Below are positions 54,248 through 63,288 of a stretch of DNA of 64,000 nt, piece by piece. How positions within the stretch are numbered: the stretch's first letter is position 1; every line of letters starts with the position of its first letter. Location: positions 1 to 64,000 of the forward strand of contig NZ_JOCT01000005.1 in the NCBI RefSeq assembly GCF_000717875.1, given 5' to 3'. The stretch comes from Streptomyces sp. NRRL S-455. GTDB taxonomy: Bacteria > Actinomycetota > Actinomycetes > Streptomycetales > Streptomycetaceae. Position numbers and translations under genes: made by a program. The notes beneath the pieces are model-generated. The model searched no databases, had not been told where the DNA came from, and was given only the letters and a program-made list of their open reading frames with translations.

Positions 54248-54287
54248 AAGGGGCGGGAGCCGGGTCCGCGACCCGCTCCCGCCCCTT
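54248..54287. terminator. Bidirectional terminator between SerRS and fabI
   Basis: A 13-bp stem (54248-54260 and 54275-54287), continued by inner pairing and ending in CTTTCG. It separates the convergent synthetase and enoyl reductase genes. Confidence 0.88.
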
Positions 54288-54308
54288 TCGCCGCGCCCGG
54301 CCCGGGGC

Positions 54309-55073
54309 TCAGGCGCCCATCATGTGCACCCCTCCGTCGACGTGCACGATCTCCCCCGTGGTGCGCGGGAAGAAGTCCGACAGCAGGGCGACGACCCCGC
54401 GGGCCGCCGGGTCCGGGTCGGTGGGGTCCCAGCCCGCCGGGGCCCGGTGCTCCCAGACCCCGGCGAGGTCGGCGAACCCGGGGATGGACTTGGCCGCCAT
54501 GGAGCGCAGCGGTCCCGCCGCGACGAGGTTGCAGCGGACGCCGCGGCCGCCCAGGTCCCGGGCGAGGTAGCGGCTGGTCGACTCCAGGGCGGCCTTGGCG
54601 ACGCCCATCCAGTCGTAGCGCGGCCAGGCGACCGCGGCGTCGAAGGTCAGCCCGACCACCGAGCCGCCGCGCCGCTCCATCAGCGGCAGGCAGGCCGTGG
54701 TCAGCGACTTCAGGGAGTACGCCGATACGTGCACGGCGGTCGACACGTCGTTCCAGTCGCCGTCCAGGAAGGAGAAGGCGCCCCGCGGCCCGTAGGCGAT
54801 GGAGTGCACCAGTCCGTCCAGGGTGTCGGTGTGCTCGCGGATCCGGTCGCCGAGGCCGTCCAGTTGCCGCTGGTCGGTGACGTCGAGTTCGAGCACCGGG
54901 GCCGGCTTCGGCAGCCGTCCGGCGACGCGCTCGATCAGGGAGAGGCGCCCGAAGCCGGTGAGGACGACCTCGGCACCCTCCTCCTGGGCGATGCGGGCCG
55001 TGTGGAAGGCGATGGACGCGTCCGTGACGACCCCGGTCACCAGGATCCGCTTGCCGGCGAGGAGTCCGCTCAT
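54309..55073 (-). CDS. Enoyl-ACP reductase (FabI/InhA-like)
   Basis: A 254-aa short-chain dehydrogenase-type enoyl reductase. Seen: LVTGVVTDASIAFHTA near residue 10 (FabI-type glycine region), VHSIAYGPRG near 89, and catalytic Tyr and Lys in RYDWMGVAKAALES near 152. It resembles InhA more than the SDR-type FabI of Gram-negatives. The ATG overlaps the ferredoxin stop (ATGT/TGA region), so they are co-transcribed. Because the cluster PKS has only a truncated ER, this enzyme may act in trans; a spare copy for self-resistance is another option. Confidence 0.9.
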   Translation of the reverse strand: MSGLLAGKRILVTGVVTDASIAFHTARIAQEEGAEVVLTGFGRLSLIERVAGRLPKPAPVLELDVTDQRQLDGLGDRIREHTDTLDGLVHSIAYGPRGAFSFLDGDWNDVSTAVHVSAYSLKSLTTACLPLMERRGGSVVGLTFDAAVAWPRYDWMGVAKAALESTSRYLARDLGGRGVRCNLVAAGPLRSMAAKSIPGFADLAGVWEHRAPAGWDPTDPDPAARGVVALLSDFFPRTTGEIVHVDGGVHMMGA

Positions 55074-55396
55074 GTCCGGGTCACCGCCTCGGGCAGGGCC
55101 CGCACCAGCGGGGAGTCGTGGCCGAGGGCGCCGAGTGCGGCGGCGCCGCCGGGCGAGCCCACGGCGGCGAAGAAGTCGGCGTTGGAGGCGGTGTGGTCGC
55201 CCCACTCGGCGGGCACGTCGTCCTCGAAGCGGATCGCCTCGACGGGGCAGACGGGTTCGCAGGCGCCGCAGTCGACGCATTCGTCGGGGTGGATGTACAG
55301 GGCCCGGCGGCCCTCGTAGATGCAGTCCACGGGGCACTCGTCGACGCAGGAGCGGTCCTTGACGTCGACGCAGGGCAGCGCGATGACGTAGGCCAT
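55070..55396 (-). CDS. 7Fe-8S-type ferredoxin
   Basis: A 108-aa ferredoxin of the actinobacterial FdxA type. Seen: the first Cys group CVDVKDRSCVDECPVDCI near residue 9 and the second CVDCGACEPVCPVEAI near 41, giving one 3Fe-4S and one 4Fe-4S cluster. It lies between fabI and the MFS gene and is upstream-linked to the desaturase operon. It could supply electrons to the desaturase, the diiron enzyme or the membrane protein. Confidence 0.93.
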   Translation of the reverse strand: MAYVIALPCVDVKDRSCVDECPVDCIYEGRRALYIHPDECVDCGACEPVCPVEAIRFEDDVPAEWGDHTASNADFFAAVGSPGGAAALGALGHDSPLVRALPEAVTRT

Positions 55397-55398
55397 CG

Positions 55399-56823
55399 TC
55401 AGCTCCTCTTCGTCACGGGGGTGGTCGGGGGGCCGGGGACGCCGTCGACCGGAGCCCCGGTGGTGCGCTCGCCCAGCAGCAGGACGGTCGCCGCCAGGGC
55501 CGCCATCGCCGCGGCGATGACCCCGAACAGGGCACCGGGGCCGTGCGAGTCCAGGACCGGCAGCAGGACGAACGGCAGTGCGGCGGCGCTGAGTTTGGAC
55601 AGCGAGTAGGCGGCGCCGGACGCGGTGGCGCGGATCGCGGTCGGATACTGCTCGGAGAGGTACACGTGCGAGACGCTGGAGAAGACGTTGCTGCACAGGG
55701 TGTAGATGAAGCCGAACGCCACGATGAGCGCGGGGGATCCGGCGTAGGCGAAGCCGAGGCCGGCCACCATCATCGCCGCCGCGGAGGCCGCGACCAGCGT
55801 CCGGCGCTCGAACCGGTCGACGATCGGCAGGGCCAGCGCGGAACCGACCGGGTAGCCCAGGAAGGACAGCGCGGTGAAGCCGATGCCCGCGACGATGCCG
55901 TAGCCCTTGGCCGCGACGATCTGGGGGGCCAGCGTGCCGAAACCGTAGTAGCCGACCACGGACAGCACGCAGAAGATCCACAGCACCACCGTGCGGCGCC
56001 GCATGCCGCGGCCGAACACGTCGCGCACACGGTGGCGCACCGCGGCCGGTTCCACCGGTCCGGCGGTGTCCGCGGCCACCGGGCGACCCGTCGCGGGACG
56101 GTCCGGGTAGGCCTGCTTCTCCATCTCGGCCACCAGCAGCTCGGCCTCCTCGGTGCGGCCCTGGGCGGCCAGCCACCTCGGCGACTCGATCAGCCGTCGG
56201 CGCAGCACCCACACCACGGCGGAGCCCAGCGACCCGATCACGAACAGCCAGCGCCAGCCGTCGATGCCCAGTGGGGACAGGGGCACCAGCCACAGCGCGG
56301 CGAAGCCGACGGCGGGCACCCCGCAGAAGGCGACGGTGTAGGCCCAGGCGATGTACCGGCCGCGCCGCTTGGCGGGCAGCACGTCGGCCAGGTAGCAGTC
56401 GGACAGCACCTGTTCGGCACCGATACCGATGCCGGCCATGAAGCGGGTGACGATCAGCCAGGCGGCGTTCGGCGAGAAGGCGCCCAGCAGGGAGAAGCCC
56501 GAGTAGATGGCGAGGTTGATCAGGAAGGCCCGGCGCCGGCCGAACCGGTCGGCGATCCGGCCGAGCACCAGCGAGCCGATGAACTGGCCGATGAACACCG
56601 AGGCCAGGACGAGTTTGAGCTCGGTCGCACCGAAGGCGAAGTCGCTCTGGAGCACCTTGGCGATGGTGCCCGAGAGGTTGTTCTCGAACGTGTCGAAGAG
56701 CAGGCCGATGCCGATGACCATGGTGAGTCTTCGGTGCATCGGGGTGATCGGCATGCGGTCCAGGCGGACCCCGATCGCGGCGGGAGCGGTGACACCGCCC
56801 GCCACCGTGGTGGTCTGGGACAT
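55399..56823 (-). CDS. MFS transporter (metabolite:H+ symporter type)
   Basis: A 474-aa major-facilitator protein with about 12 hydrophobic segments split by a central loop near residues 225-275. Seen: GRIADRFGRRRAF near 92 (loop 2-3 motif) and RFMAGIGIGAEQVLSDCYLA near 131, like sugar and aromatic-acid symporters. The stop is 2 bp from the ferredoxin start. In this setting it most likely exports the product and gives self-protection. Confidence 0.9.
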   Translation of the reverse strand: MSQTTTVAGGVTAPAAIGVRLDRMPITPMHRRLTMVIGIGLLFDTFENNLSGTIAKVLQSDFAFGATELKLVLASVFIGQFIGSLVLGRIADRFGRRRAFLINLAIYSGFSLLGAFSPNAAWLIVTRFMAGIGIGAEQVLSDCYLADVLPAKRRGRYIAWAYTVAFCGVPAVGFAALWLVPLSPLGIDGWRWLFVIGSLGSAVVWVLRRRLIESPRWLAAQGRTEEAELLVAEMEKQAYPDRPATGRPVAADTAGPVEPAAVRHRVRDVFGRGMRRRTVVLWIFCVLSVVGYYGFGTLAPQIVAAKGYGIVAGIGFTALSFLGYPVGSALALPIVDRFERRTLVAASAAAMMVAGLGFAYAGSPALIVAFGFIYTLCSNVFSSVSHVYLSEQYPTAIRATASGAAYSLSKLSAAALPFVLLPVLDSHGPGALFGVIAAAMAALAATVLLLGERTTGAPVDGVPGPPTTPVTKRS

Positions 56824-56873
56824 GGGGAGGCTCTCCTTGGACTCCTGGTTCTCAGGGGCTCCGGTGAGGGAAC

Positions 56874-56900
56874 CGCCCGGGCCGACGGCGGGCCCGGGCG
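56874..56900 (-). terminator. Hairpin between desaturase and MFS genes
   Basis: A perfect 10-bp GC stem (56874-56883 and 56891-56900) with a 7-nt loop in the 190-bp gap. It may reduce read-through from the desaturase gene. No separate promoter is visible for the MFS gene. Confidence 0.5.
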
Positions 56901-57013
56901 TGCGGCCCTGGGGCCTGGCCGGGGCTGTGGACGCGTGGGGGTGCGGGGGGGGGCGTGCGGGACCGGTGCGTGGGAGGTCCCGGACCGGCGGCGACCGAGG
57001 GGCGCGGGCCGGG

Positions 57014-58117
57014 TCAGGCCGCCTGGGCTGCCCGGCGCCTGATCTCCTCCTCCACGGTCCCGGCCCGCACCGGCTCACTGACCTCGTGCAGGTAGGAGGC
57101 GACCTCCCGGTAGGACGCCCAGAAGCCGACCTCGTGGTACGGCACCCCGCGCTCGGCGCAGTAGGCGCGGGTCAGTTCCCGGGCGCGCGGCAGGTGCTTC
57201 TGCGGCATGGCCGGGAACAGATGGTGCTCGACCTGGTAGTTGAGGCCGCCGTAGAGGAAGTCGACAACCAGGTTCGGGCGGATGTTGCGGGAGGTGAGGA
57301 CCTGGCGCTCCAGCCAGTCCAGGGTCTCCTCCTCGCCGTCGCGGACGTCCATGCCCTTGTGGTTCGGGGCGAAGATCATGCCGAAGTAGACGCCCAGGGC
57401 GGCGTGCTGCACGAGGATGAACGCGACGGCGAGGACCGGCGAGAGCACCGTGAAGACCAGGGCGCAGTAGACCGCGGCGCGCAGCACGATCAGGAACGAC
57501 TCCAGCACGGGCCGCTTGGTCTTGCCCTGTGCGATGGACACCACGGCCGTCCGGAGCATCTTGAAGCCTTCCAGGACGAGCAGCACGAAGAACAGCACGC
57601 TCTGGTGACGCACGACGAACCTCTGTGTGCCCCGCCGGCTGGGGTACTGCTTGACGTCGAAGATGACGGTGCGCCGGCCGATGTCCGGGTCCTTGTCCAG
57701 GTGGTTGGGGTTGCTGTGGTGCCGGTTGTGGTGGTTGACCCACCAGCCGTAGCTGACCCCGTTGACGAGGTTGGCGTGGATGTAGCCGACGGCGGAGGCG
57801 GCCTTCTTGCTGCGGAACATGGCCTTGTGTCCGGCGTCGTGCCACATGAACGCCGACTGGCCGCCGCACAGCCCCATCCACAGGGCCGTCAGCAGCTGCC
57901 ACCAGGAGTCGCCCAGGGCGAAGAACGCGGCGAATCCGATCAGCAGCAGGGTGGTGTTGAGCGCGAGACGGCCCACGTAGTAGCGCGGGTCGAGGTCGAG
58001 GAGACCTTCCGCCTTGACGCGTTTGTGGAGCTCGGCGAACGTCGCCGAGGCGCCGGTGCGCGGGTCGGCCGCGGAGGCGGCTGCCGCCCCGGCTTCTTGT
58101 GTGTGCGGACGCTGCAT
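57014..58117 (-). CDS. Membrane fatty acid desaturase
   Basis: A 367-aa integral membrane di-iron desaturase. Seen: the three His boxes HDAGHK near residue 95, HHNRHHSNPNH near 130 and QVEHHLFP near 307, with hydrophobic pairs between them. The ATG follows AAGGAG. It probably places a double bond in the alkyl chain of the product or its acyl precursor. A SARP-type promoter lies about 190 bp upstream, and ferredoxin is encoded in the same direction downstream. Confidence 0.92.
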   Translation of the reverse strand: MQRPHTQEAGAAAASAADPRTGASATFAELHKRVKAEGLLDLDPRYYVGRLALNTTLLLIGFAAFFALGDSWWQLLTALWMGLCGGQSAFMWHDAGHKAMFRSKKAASAVGYIHANLVNGVSYGWWVNHHNRHHSNPNHLDKDPDIGRRTVIFDVKQYPSRRGTQRFVVRHQSVLFFVLLVLEGFKMLRTAVVSIAQGKTKRPVLESFLIVLRAAVYCALVFTVLSPVLAVAFILVQHAALGVYFGMIFAPNHKGMDVRDGEEETLDWLERQVLTSRNIRPNLVVDFLYGGLNYQVEHHLFPAMPQKHLPRARELTRAYCAERGVPYHEVGFWASYREVASYLHEVSEPVRAGTVEEEIRRRAAQAA

Positions 58118-58307
58118 GCGTTGCTCTCCTTGGGAGAAGTGCCCGGTTCGGGCGGCGGCGCCGCTGCCCCGCGGACCTGCGGGCGCCGCGAGTCGACAGT
58201 GCTCCCGCGGGCGGTCGGGAACGCGCGGGCGTGCCCGCCCGGCGGTCCGGGAACGCCGGAGCACAGTGCGGTACTCCGCCGGGGGACCACCGGACGAACA
58301 CGTGTCC

Positions 58308-58350
58308 AGCGTGCTGCGCCGTGCTGATGTGCCACTGATGCCGGTCTGAT
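58308..58350 (-). promoter_or_regulatory. SARP-type promoter for the desaturase operon
   Basis: On the minus strand, heptamers ATCAGAC, ATCAGTG and ATCAGCA begin at 58350, 58339 and 58328 (11-bp period). Eight bases then precede the -10-like CACGCT at 58313-58308. The same -10 and spacing occur at 43195. Confidence 0.78.
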
Positions 58351-58362
58351 CGGCGGCCGCCG

Positions 58363-58527
58363 TCAGGCGGCGGACTCGGCGCGCAGTCGTTCGTCGAGCG
58401 CCAGGACGGCGGCGTCCGCGTCGCGCGCCACGTCCTCGTCGTCGGGCGCGCCGATGACGGCCATCAGCCGCTCGACCACGGTGTGCTGGAGGACTTCGGT
58501 GCTGGTGTCGGGTCCGTTGTCGCTCAT
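58363..58527 (-). CDS. Small acidic protein, 54 aa
   Basis: A short ORF (starts MSDNGPDTSTEVLQHTVV) with an AGGAGAACC ribosome site. It is acidic, with no membrane segment or recognised motif, and a helical C-terminal half rich in Ala, Asp and Glu. It lies between the DUF2156 gene and the desaturase promoter, on the same strand. Function is unknown. Confidence 0.6.
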   Translation of the reverse strand: MSDNGPDTSTEVLQHTVVERLMAVIGAPDDEDVARDADAAVLALDERLRAESAA

Positions 58528-58670
58528 CGCTGGTTCTCCTGTTCCGGAAGACGGGTGGTGCGGGAGGGCGGTGCGGGGAGGGTGACCCGCGGCGCGCCGC
58601 GACGCCGCGCCCCGCTGCGGGCACGGTCGGTCCGGAGTGCCACGCTGCGGGCATGGCAGGTGATGGATCG

Positions 58671-59666
58671 TCAGAAGGCCTTGCAGGCACGGAAGACATG
58701 GGCGAAGGACGCCAGCGAGGCCTGCGGGCCATCGAAGGCGACGTACTCCGGGATGACCACGTCCGGAGCCCACTTCTGCTTGTACGACAGCTGGGTCTGC
58801 GCCGGGTACAGCGCGGCCCCCTCGGCCCACAGGGCGTGCATCAGCCACTGGAACGCCGGGCTGTGGCCGTCGATCTCGTGGCCGGCGTCGAGGCCGGTGA
58901 ACGGAGTGAAGCCGAAGTGCAGCCACTCGACGCCCTCCGAACGGAACACCTCGACGGCGGTGGCGTTGATGGCCTCCATCAGTCCCGGGGAGCCATCCGG
59001 GACGCGCCGGCTCAGGTCGTGCATCCAGCCGGCCCGGCCGCCGTACACCGGCGAGTAGGAGATGTACGCCACGGGGCTGCCGTCGATGGTGCCGGTGAAC
59101 AGCCGGCGGTGCGCCTGGGCCGGTCCGCCGATCTGGCCGACCAGGAACTCCAGTTGCCGGGCGCCGCCCTTGGAGCCGAGCCAGGCCCGGTCGATGGCGG
59201 CGATCGCGTCCTGCCAGTCGTCGGCGGGGACCTCCTGGACGACCAGGCCGTTGCGGCGGGCGCGGGAGATCTTGTTGCGCAGTTGCATGAAGCGGGTGCC
59301 GCGCAGTGTGAAGTCCGGCAGGCCGACGGCCCAGGAGGCGCCGACCTGGTTGACGGTGAAGCCGCGGCGGGCGTAGTGCTCGGCGTCGGCACGCTGGAGC
59401 TGGATGCCGACCAGGGTGCGGCCCTCTTCGCGGACGTGCCGGCGGAAGGCCTCCAGGAGGGGGTCGTAGTCGTCGGCGGCGGCGAAGGGGCCGCCGAACT
59501 GGACGGCGAACCGGCCCGTGCGGCGGTACACGACGACGCCGTCGGCACCGGGCAGTGTGAAGACGTCATTTCCGCTGTTGAGGGCCAGGAACGCGCTGGG
59601 ATTCTCGCTTGACGTATGGGTGCGTATCGCCTCGAGAACCGGGTTGTCCATGGCGGTCACGGTCAT
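58671..59666 (-). CDS. DUF2156 aminoacyl-tRNA-dependent transferase (VlmA-like)
   Basis: A 331-aa protein of the DUF2156/phosphatidylglycerol lysyltransferase C-domain family, two GNAT-like folds related to FemX-type tRNA-dependent transferases. Seen: FAVQFGGPFAAADDYDPLLE near residue 53, MQLRNKISRARRNGLVVQEV near 127, and WLHFGFTPFTGLDA near 258. AAAGGGGAA precedes the ATG. In valanimycin biosynthesis VlmA moves serine from seryl-tRNA to the oxygen of an alkyl hydroxylamine. A cluster SerRS and, 175 bp away, a tRNA-Ser-like gene support the same role here. The assignment rests on family and context. Confidence 0.8.
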   Translation of the reverse strand: MTVTAMDNPVLEAIRTHTSSENPSAFLALNSGNDVFTLPGADGVVVYRRTGRFAVQFGGPFAAADDYDPLLEAFRRHVREEGRTLVGIQLQRADAEHYARRGFTVNQVGASWAVGLPDFTLRGTRFMQLRNKISRARRNGLVVQEVPADDWQDAIAAIDRAWLGSKGGARQLEFLVGQIGGPAQAHRRLFTGTIDGSPVAYISYSPVYGGRAGWMHDLSRRVPDGSPGLMEAINATAVEVFRSEGVEWLHFGFTPFTGLDAGHEIDGHSPAFQWLMHALWAEGAALYPAQTQLSYKQKWAPDVVIPEYVAFDGPQASLASFAHVFRACKAF

Positions 59667-59748
59667 TGTTTTCCCCTTTCGGGAGCGTTTTCCGTCGTCC
59701 CGAGTAGAGCATCGAGGGCAGGTGCGGGAAAAGACCGGACGAGAATTC

Positions 59749-59800
59749 TCAGATCGAGTCAGAGAAACGTCAGCGCTTTGTCAGACCTCCCTGCCAATGT
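59749..59800 (+). promoter_or_regulatory. SARP-type promoter of the tRNA-like gene
   Basis: Four TCAG cores occur at 59749, 59759, 59770 and 59781. The last three form heptamers GTCAGAG, GTCAGCG and GTCAGAC at exact 11-bp spacing, and eight bases later is CAATGT (59795-59800) as the -10. The expected transcript starts near 59807, about 35 bases before the tRNA-like sequence. Confidence 0.75.
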
Positions 59801-59841
59801 TGTTCTCGTGAACGGCACGGGAGACCGGAAGCCGGGAACAA

Positions 59842-59935
<94 letters not shown>

Positions 59936-60043
59936 TCGTCGTATACGCCGCGGCACCCGGCTTCCGGCGCGGCCCCGCCCCACCGGCCGCGCGGCCCCGG
60001 TGCCGCACGCACCGTCGGCGACCCCCCGCGCCGGCGGACACAC

Positions 60044-60087
60044 GCGCCCCGGCGCACCGCCCGGCATTGGGCGGTGCGCCGGGGCGC
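60044..60087 (+). terminator. Terminator after the tRNA-like gene
   Basis: A perfect 19-bp stem (60044-60062 and 60069-60087) with a 6-nt loop, 110 bp downstream of the tRNA-like sequence. With the promoter at 59749 it defines a short, separate transcription unit. The DNA from 59935 to 60043 shows no gene. Confidence 0.85.
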
Positions 60088-60193
60088 AGACACGTCCGCG
60101 TCCACCACCACCCCTTCCGGTTGACCTCTGTTGTCCGGCAAACGCACAGGTCAGCGCCCTTGTCGGCATAACTCGGACTCGTTCAGCAGAAAA

Positions 60194-60211
60194 ATACCTT
60201 CCCAAAGGAAT
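60194..60211. promoter_or_regulatory. Imperfect ARE-like site upstream of SARP
   Basis: ATACCTTC-CC-AAAGGAAT: the left half is identical to the operator at 29025, and the right half matches its mirror at 6 of 8 positions. It lies 144 bp before the SARP start, where a butyrolactone-receptor repressor could hold the activator off. Confidence 0.6.
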
Positions 60212-60354
60212 TATTCTGTGCCAGGATGGAGTCGGGAGGAAACCCCGGGACGGAAGCCGGCCGGGAGACCGCCACGCGGCCTCGGCCGCAGAGACGGACC
60301 GCCGCGACCGGCCCCCCGACCACTCTCTGCCGCTCTGATCGCCAAGGGGGAAAC

Positions 60355-61149
60355 ATGCTGAGGTTCTCGATCCTCGGGGCACTGCAGATCCGCACCGCGT
60401 CGGGACCGGCCGAGATCTCCGGCGATCTGCAACGGACCCTGGTCCAGACGCTGCTGGTCAGCGAGGGCCAGTCGGTCTCCGGTGAGGCGCTGGTCGAGGA
60501 GATGTGGGGCGAGGGCGCCCCGGACAACCAGGCCAACGCCCTGCAGGCCCACGTCAGCCGGCTGCGCCGCAAGCTGCGCGGCCTGGAGCCCGACCGCACC
60601 ACCTCGCGCGTCACCATCCACCCCTCGGGCTACCGCCTGACGGTCAACGAGGGGGAGCTGGACGCCGCCGAGTTCGTCAGCACGGTCCGCCAGGCCGAGA
60701 CCCTCGGCTCGGGCTCACCGGAGGAGGCGGCTCGGTTACTGAGAGAGGCTCTGGCCATGTGGCGGGGGCCGGTCTTCGGCGGTTTCACCGGCGGGACCCT
60801 GTGCCAGCTCGCCGGCGCCCGCTACGAGGAGTACCGCATGCGGGCCATGGAGCTCCGCTTCGACGCCGAGCTGCGGCTCGGCCGGCACGCCGCCGTCCTG
60901 GCCGAACTCGCCGAGACCCACACGAGCCACCCGCTCAGGGAACGCTTCTGCGAGCAGCTGATGATCGCCCTGTACTGCGCGGGGCGCCAGGCCGACGCCC
61001 TGGACGTGTTCCGCCGTATGCGCCGCCACCTCGCCGACGAACTCGGCATCGAGCCCTCCCCCGCGCTGCGGCAGGTCGAGAGCGCCATCCTGTCCCACGA
61101 CCCGGCCCTGTCCGGTGACGTGCGCGCTCCCCTGCTCCAGCTCACCTGA
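60355..61149 (+). CDS. SARP-family transcriptional activator
   Basis: A 264-aa AfsR/DnrI-type regulator: an OmpR-like winged helix (residues 1-95, with LVEEMWGEGAPDNQANALQA and HVSRLRRKLRG) followed by a bacterial transcriptional activation domain (about 100-250). AAGGGGGAAAC precedes the ATG. Codon 128 is TTA, so translation should need the bldA tRNA. An ARE-like site lies upstream. Heptamer-repeat promoters found at 33115, 43102, 43158, 58308, 59749 and 61171 are its likely targets, which makes it the cluster activator. Confidence 0.92.
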   Translation: MLRFSILGALQIRTASGPAEISGDLQRTLVQTLLVSEGQSVSGEALVEEMWGEGAPDNQANALQAHVSRLRRKLRGLEPDRTTSRVTIHPSGYRLTVNEGELDAAEFVSTVRQAETLGSGSPEEAARLLREALAMWRGPVFGGFTGGTLCQLAGARYEEYRMRAMELRFDAELRLGRHAAVLAELAETHTSHPLRERFCEQLMIALYCAGRQADALDVFRRMRRHLADELGIEPSPALRQVESAILSHDPALSGDVRAPLLQLT

Positions 61150-61170
61150 CGCCACCGGCCCCGACGCCGC

Positions 61171-61213
61171 GTAAGCGGCACGTCAGCCGCTGGTCAGCAC
61201 TGCCTGGAACGAT
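61171..61213 (+). promoter_or_regulatory. SARP-type promoter for the membrane protein-carboxylase operon
   Basis: Heptamers GTAAGCG, GTCAGCC and GTCAGCA start at 61171, 61182 and 61193, 11 bp apart. Eight bases then precede the -10-like AACGAT (61208-61213). The next ATG is 45 bp on. Confidence 0.75.
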
Positions 61214-61257
61214 CCGGATCGGAAGTGGAAACCGCCCCCCGACCTTTGGAGAACCAC

Positions 61258-61689
61258 ATGACCACGAGCCAGTCGCCGGCCCGCGCCGTGACGCCCCAGG
61301 GGCGCACGGAGGCCGCGCGTCCGTTACGTCTCTTCCTCGGCCTCGACGCCGTCGTGACCGGCGGCAACGGCCTCATCTACCTGTTCGCCGCCGGCCCGGT
61401 GGGGGACCTGCTCGGCCTCGACACCGGCTTCCTCCGCGGCATCGGCGTGTTCCTCACCGTCTACGGCGCACTGGTCGCCGTGCTGGCCAGCCGTCCGGTG
61501 CCGTCCACCGCGGCCACCAAGGTGGTCATCGAGGCGAACCTGCTGTGGGCGGTCGCGAGCGTGGCCGCCGTGGTCTTCGGCTGGCTGGACCCGAACACCG
61601 TCGGCACGGTGTGGACCCCGCTCCAGGCGGCCGTCGTCGCGGCCTTCGCCGTGCTCCAGATGAACGGTCTGCGCCGACTCGGCAACTGA
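61258..61689 (+). CDS. Small integral membrane protein
   Basis: A 143-aa protein with four hydrophobic segments (about residues 20-46, 55-77, 84-104, 112-132) and no motif I can name. I chose ATG 61258 because TTTGGAGAACC lies just upstream. Codon 23 is TTA. It stands between a SARP-type promoter and the carboxylase genes, so it belongs to the regulon. Function is unknown. Confidence 0.75.
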   Translation: MTTSQSPARAVTPQGRTEAARPLRLFLGLDAVVTGGNGLIYLFAAGPVGDLLGLDTGFLRGIGVFLTVYGALVAVLASRPVPSTAATKVVIEANLLWAVASVAAVVFGWLDPNTVGTVWTPLQAAVVAAFAVLQMNGLRRLGN

Positions 61690-61713
61690 CATCCCGTCCC
61701 ATCAGGGGGAGAC

Positions 61714-63258
61714 ATGAGGTCCCACGTCGCGGAGCTGGCCGGGATACGCCGCCAGGTGCTGGCCGGCCCGAGTGAGAAGGCGACGCGGGCGCAGCACGCC
61801 AAGGGCAAGCTGACCGCGCGCGAGCGCATCGGCCTGCTGTTGGACGAGGGCTCGTTCCGTGAGGTCGAGCAGCTGCGCCGGCACCGGGCGACCGGATTCG
61901 GTCTGGAGGCCAGGAAGCCGTACACGGACGGTGTGATCACCGGCTGGGGCACGGTGGAGGGCCGCACGGTGTTCGTCTACGCCCACGACTTCCGGATCTT
62001 CGGCGGTGCGCTGGGCGAGGCCCACGCCACCAAGATCCACAAGGTCATGGACATGGCCATCGCGGCGGGCGCACCGCTGGTCTCCCTCAACGACGGCGCC
62101 GGCGCCCGCATCCAGGAGGGCGTCACCGCGCTCGCCGGCTACGGCGGCATTTTCCAGCGCAACACCCGGGCGTCCGGCGTCATCCCGCAGATCTCGGTGA
62201 TGCTCGGCCCGTGCGCCGGAGGTGCCGCCTACTCCCCCGCACTCACCGACTTCGTGTTCATGGTCCGCGAGACGTCGCAGATGTTCATCACCGGACCGGA
62301 CGTCGTCAAGGCCGTCACCGGTGAGGAGATCACCCAGAACGGCCTCGGCGGCGCGGACGTGCACGCCGAGACCAGCGGCGTCTGTCACTTCGCCTACGAC
62401 GACGAGGAGACCTGCATCCAGGAGGTCCGCTACCTCCTGTCCATGCTCCCGCAGAACAACCGGGAGAACCCGCCCGCGGTGCCGTGCGACGACCCGCACG
62501 ACCGTCGCTGCGACACCTTCGCCGACCTGGTCCCGGCGGACGGCAACCGGCCCTACGACATGGCGGAGGTCATCGAGGAGATCGTCGACGACGGCGAGTA
62601 CCTGGAGGTCCACGAGCGCTGGGCGCGCAACATCATCTGCGCGCTGGCCCGTCTCGGCGGGCAGGTGGTGGGCGTCGTCGCCAACCAGCCCCGGGTGCTC
62701 GCCGGTGTCCTGGACATCGAGGCCAGCGAGAAGGCCGCCCGCTTCGTGCAGATGTGCGACGCCTTCAGCATCCCGATCGTCACCCTCCTGGACGTACCCG
62801 GGTTCCTGCCCGGCGTCGACCAGGAGCACGGCGGCATCATCCGCCACGGCGCCAAACTGCTGTACGCGTACTGCAACGCCACGGTGCCGCGGATCTCCCT
62901 GATCCTGCGCAAGGCCTACGGCGGTGCCTACATCGTCATGGACTCCCAGTCCATCGGCGCCGACCTCACCTACGCCTGGCCCACCAACGAGATCGCCGTC
63001 ATGGGCGCCGAGGGCGCGGCCAATGTCATCTTCCGCCGCCGGATCGCCGAGGCCGAGGACCCCGAAGCCACGCGGGCCGAGCTGGTCAAGGAGTACAAGG
63101 CGGAGCTGATGCACCCCTACTACGCGGCCGAGCGGGGCCTGGTCGACGACGTCATCGACCCCGCCGACACCCGCGAGGTCCTCATCCGCTCCCTGGCGAT
63201 GCTGCGCACCAAGCACGCCGACCGCCCCGCCCGGAAGCACGGCAACCCCCCTCAGTGA
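61714..63258 (+). CDS. Acyl-CoA carboxylase beta subunit (AccB/PccB-type)
   Basis: A 514-aa biotin-dependent carboxyltransferase that carboxylates acetyl- or propionyl-CoA, giving malonyl-CoA for the PKS and KAS enzymes. Seen: GKLTARERIGLLLDEGSF near residue 30, the first oxyanion region GPCAGGAAYSPAL near 169, and the second RKAYGGAYIVM near 400. CATCAGGGGGAGAC precedes the ATG. An epsilon-type small subunit follows. The biotinylated alpha subunit is not in the window. Such carboxylase copies often sit in polyketide clusters as precursor boosters. Confidence 0.93.
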   Translation: MRSHVAELAGIRRQVLAGPSEKATRAQHAKGKLTARERIGLLLDEGSFREVEQLRRHRATGFGLEARKPYTDGVITGWGTVEGRTVFVYAHDFRIFGGALGEAHATKIHKVMDMAIAAGAPLVSLNDGAGARIQEGVTALAGYGGIFQRNTRASGVIPQISVMLGPCAGGAAYSPALTDFVFMVRETSQMFITGPDVVKAVTGEEITQNGLGGADVHAETSGVCHFAYDDEETCIQEVRYLLSMLPQNNRENPPAVPCDDPHDRRCDTFADLVPADGNRPYDMAEVIEEIVDDGEYLEVHERWARNIICALARLGGQVVGVVANQPRVLAGVLDIEASEKAARFVQMCDAFSIPIVTLLDVPGFLPGVDQEHGGIIRHGAKLLYAYCNATVPRISLILRKAYGGAYIVMDSQSIGADLTYAWPTNEIAVMGAEGAANVIFRRRIAEAEDPEATRAELVKEYKAELMHPYYAAERGLVDDVIDPADTREVLIRSLAMLRTKHADRPARKHGNPPQ

Positions 63259-63288
63259 CGGCACGGCCACCCCAGTGACGGAGGTCCC

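Noticed and set aside
60150..60186. SARP box upstream of the SARP gene itself
   Set aside because: GTCAG, GTCGG and TTCAG are present but the spacings (12 and about 21) do not keep the 11-bp period.
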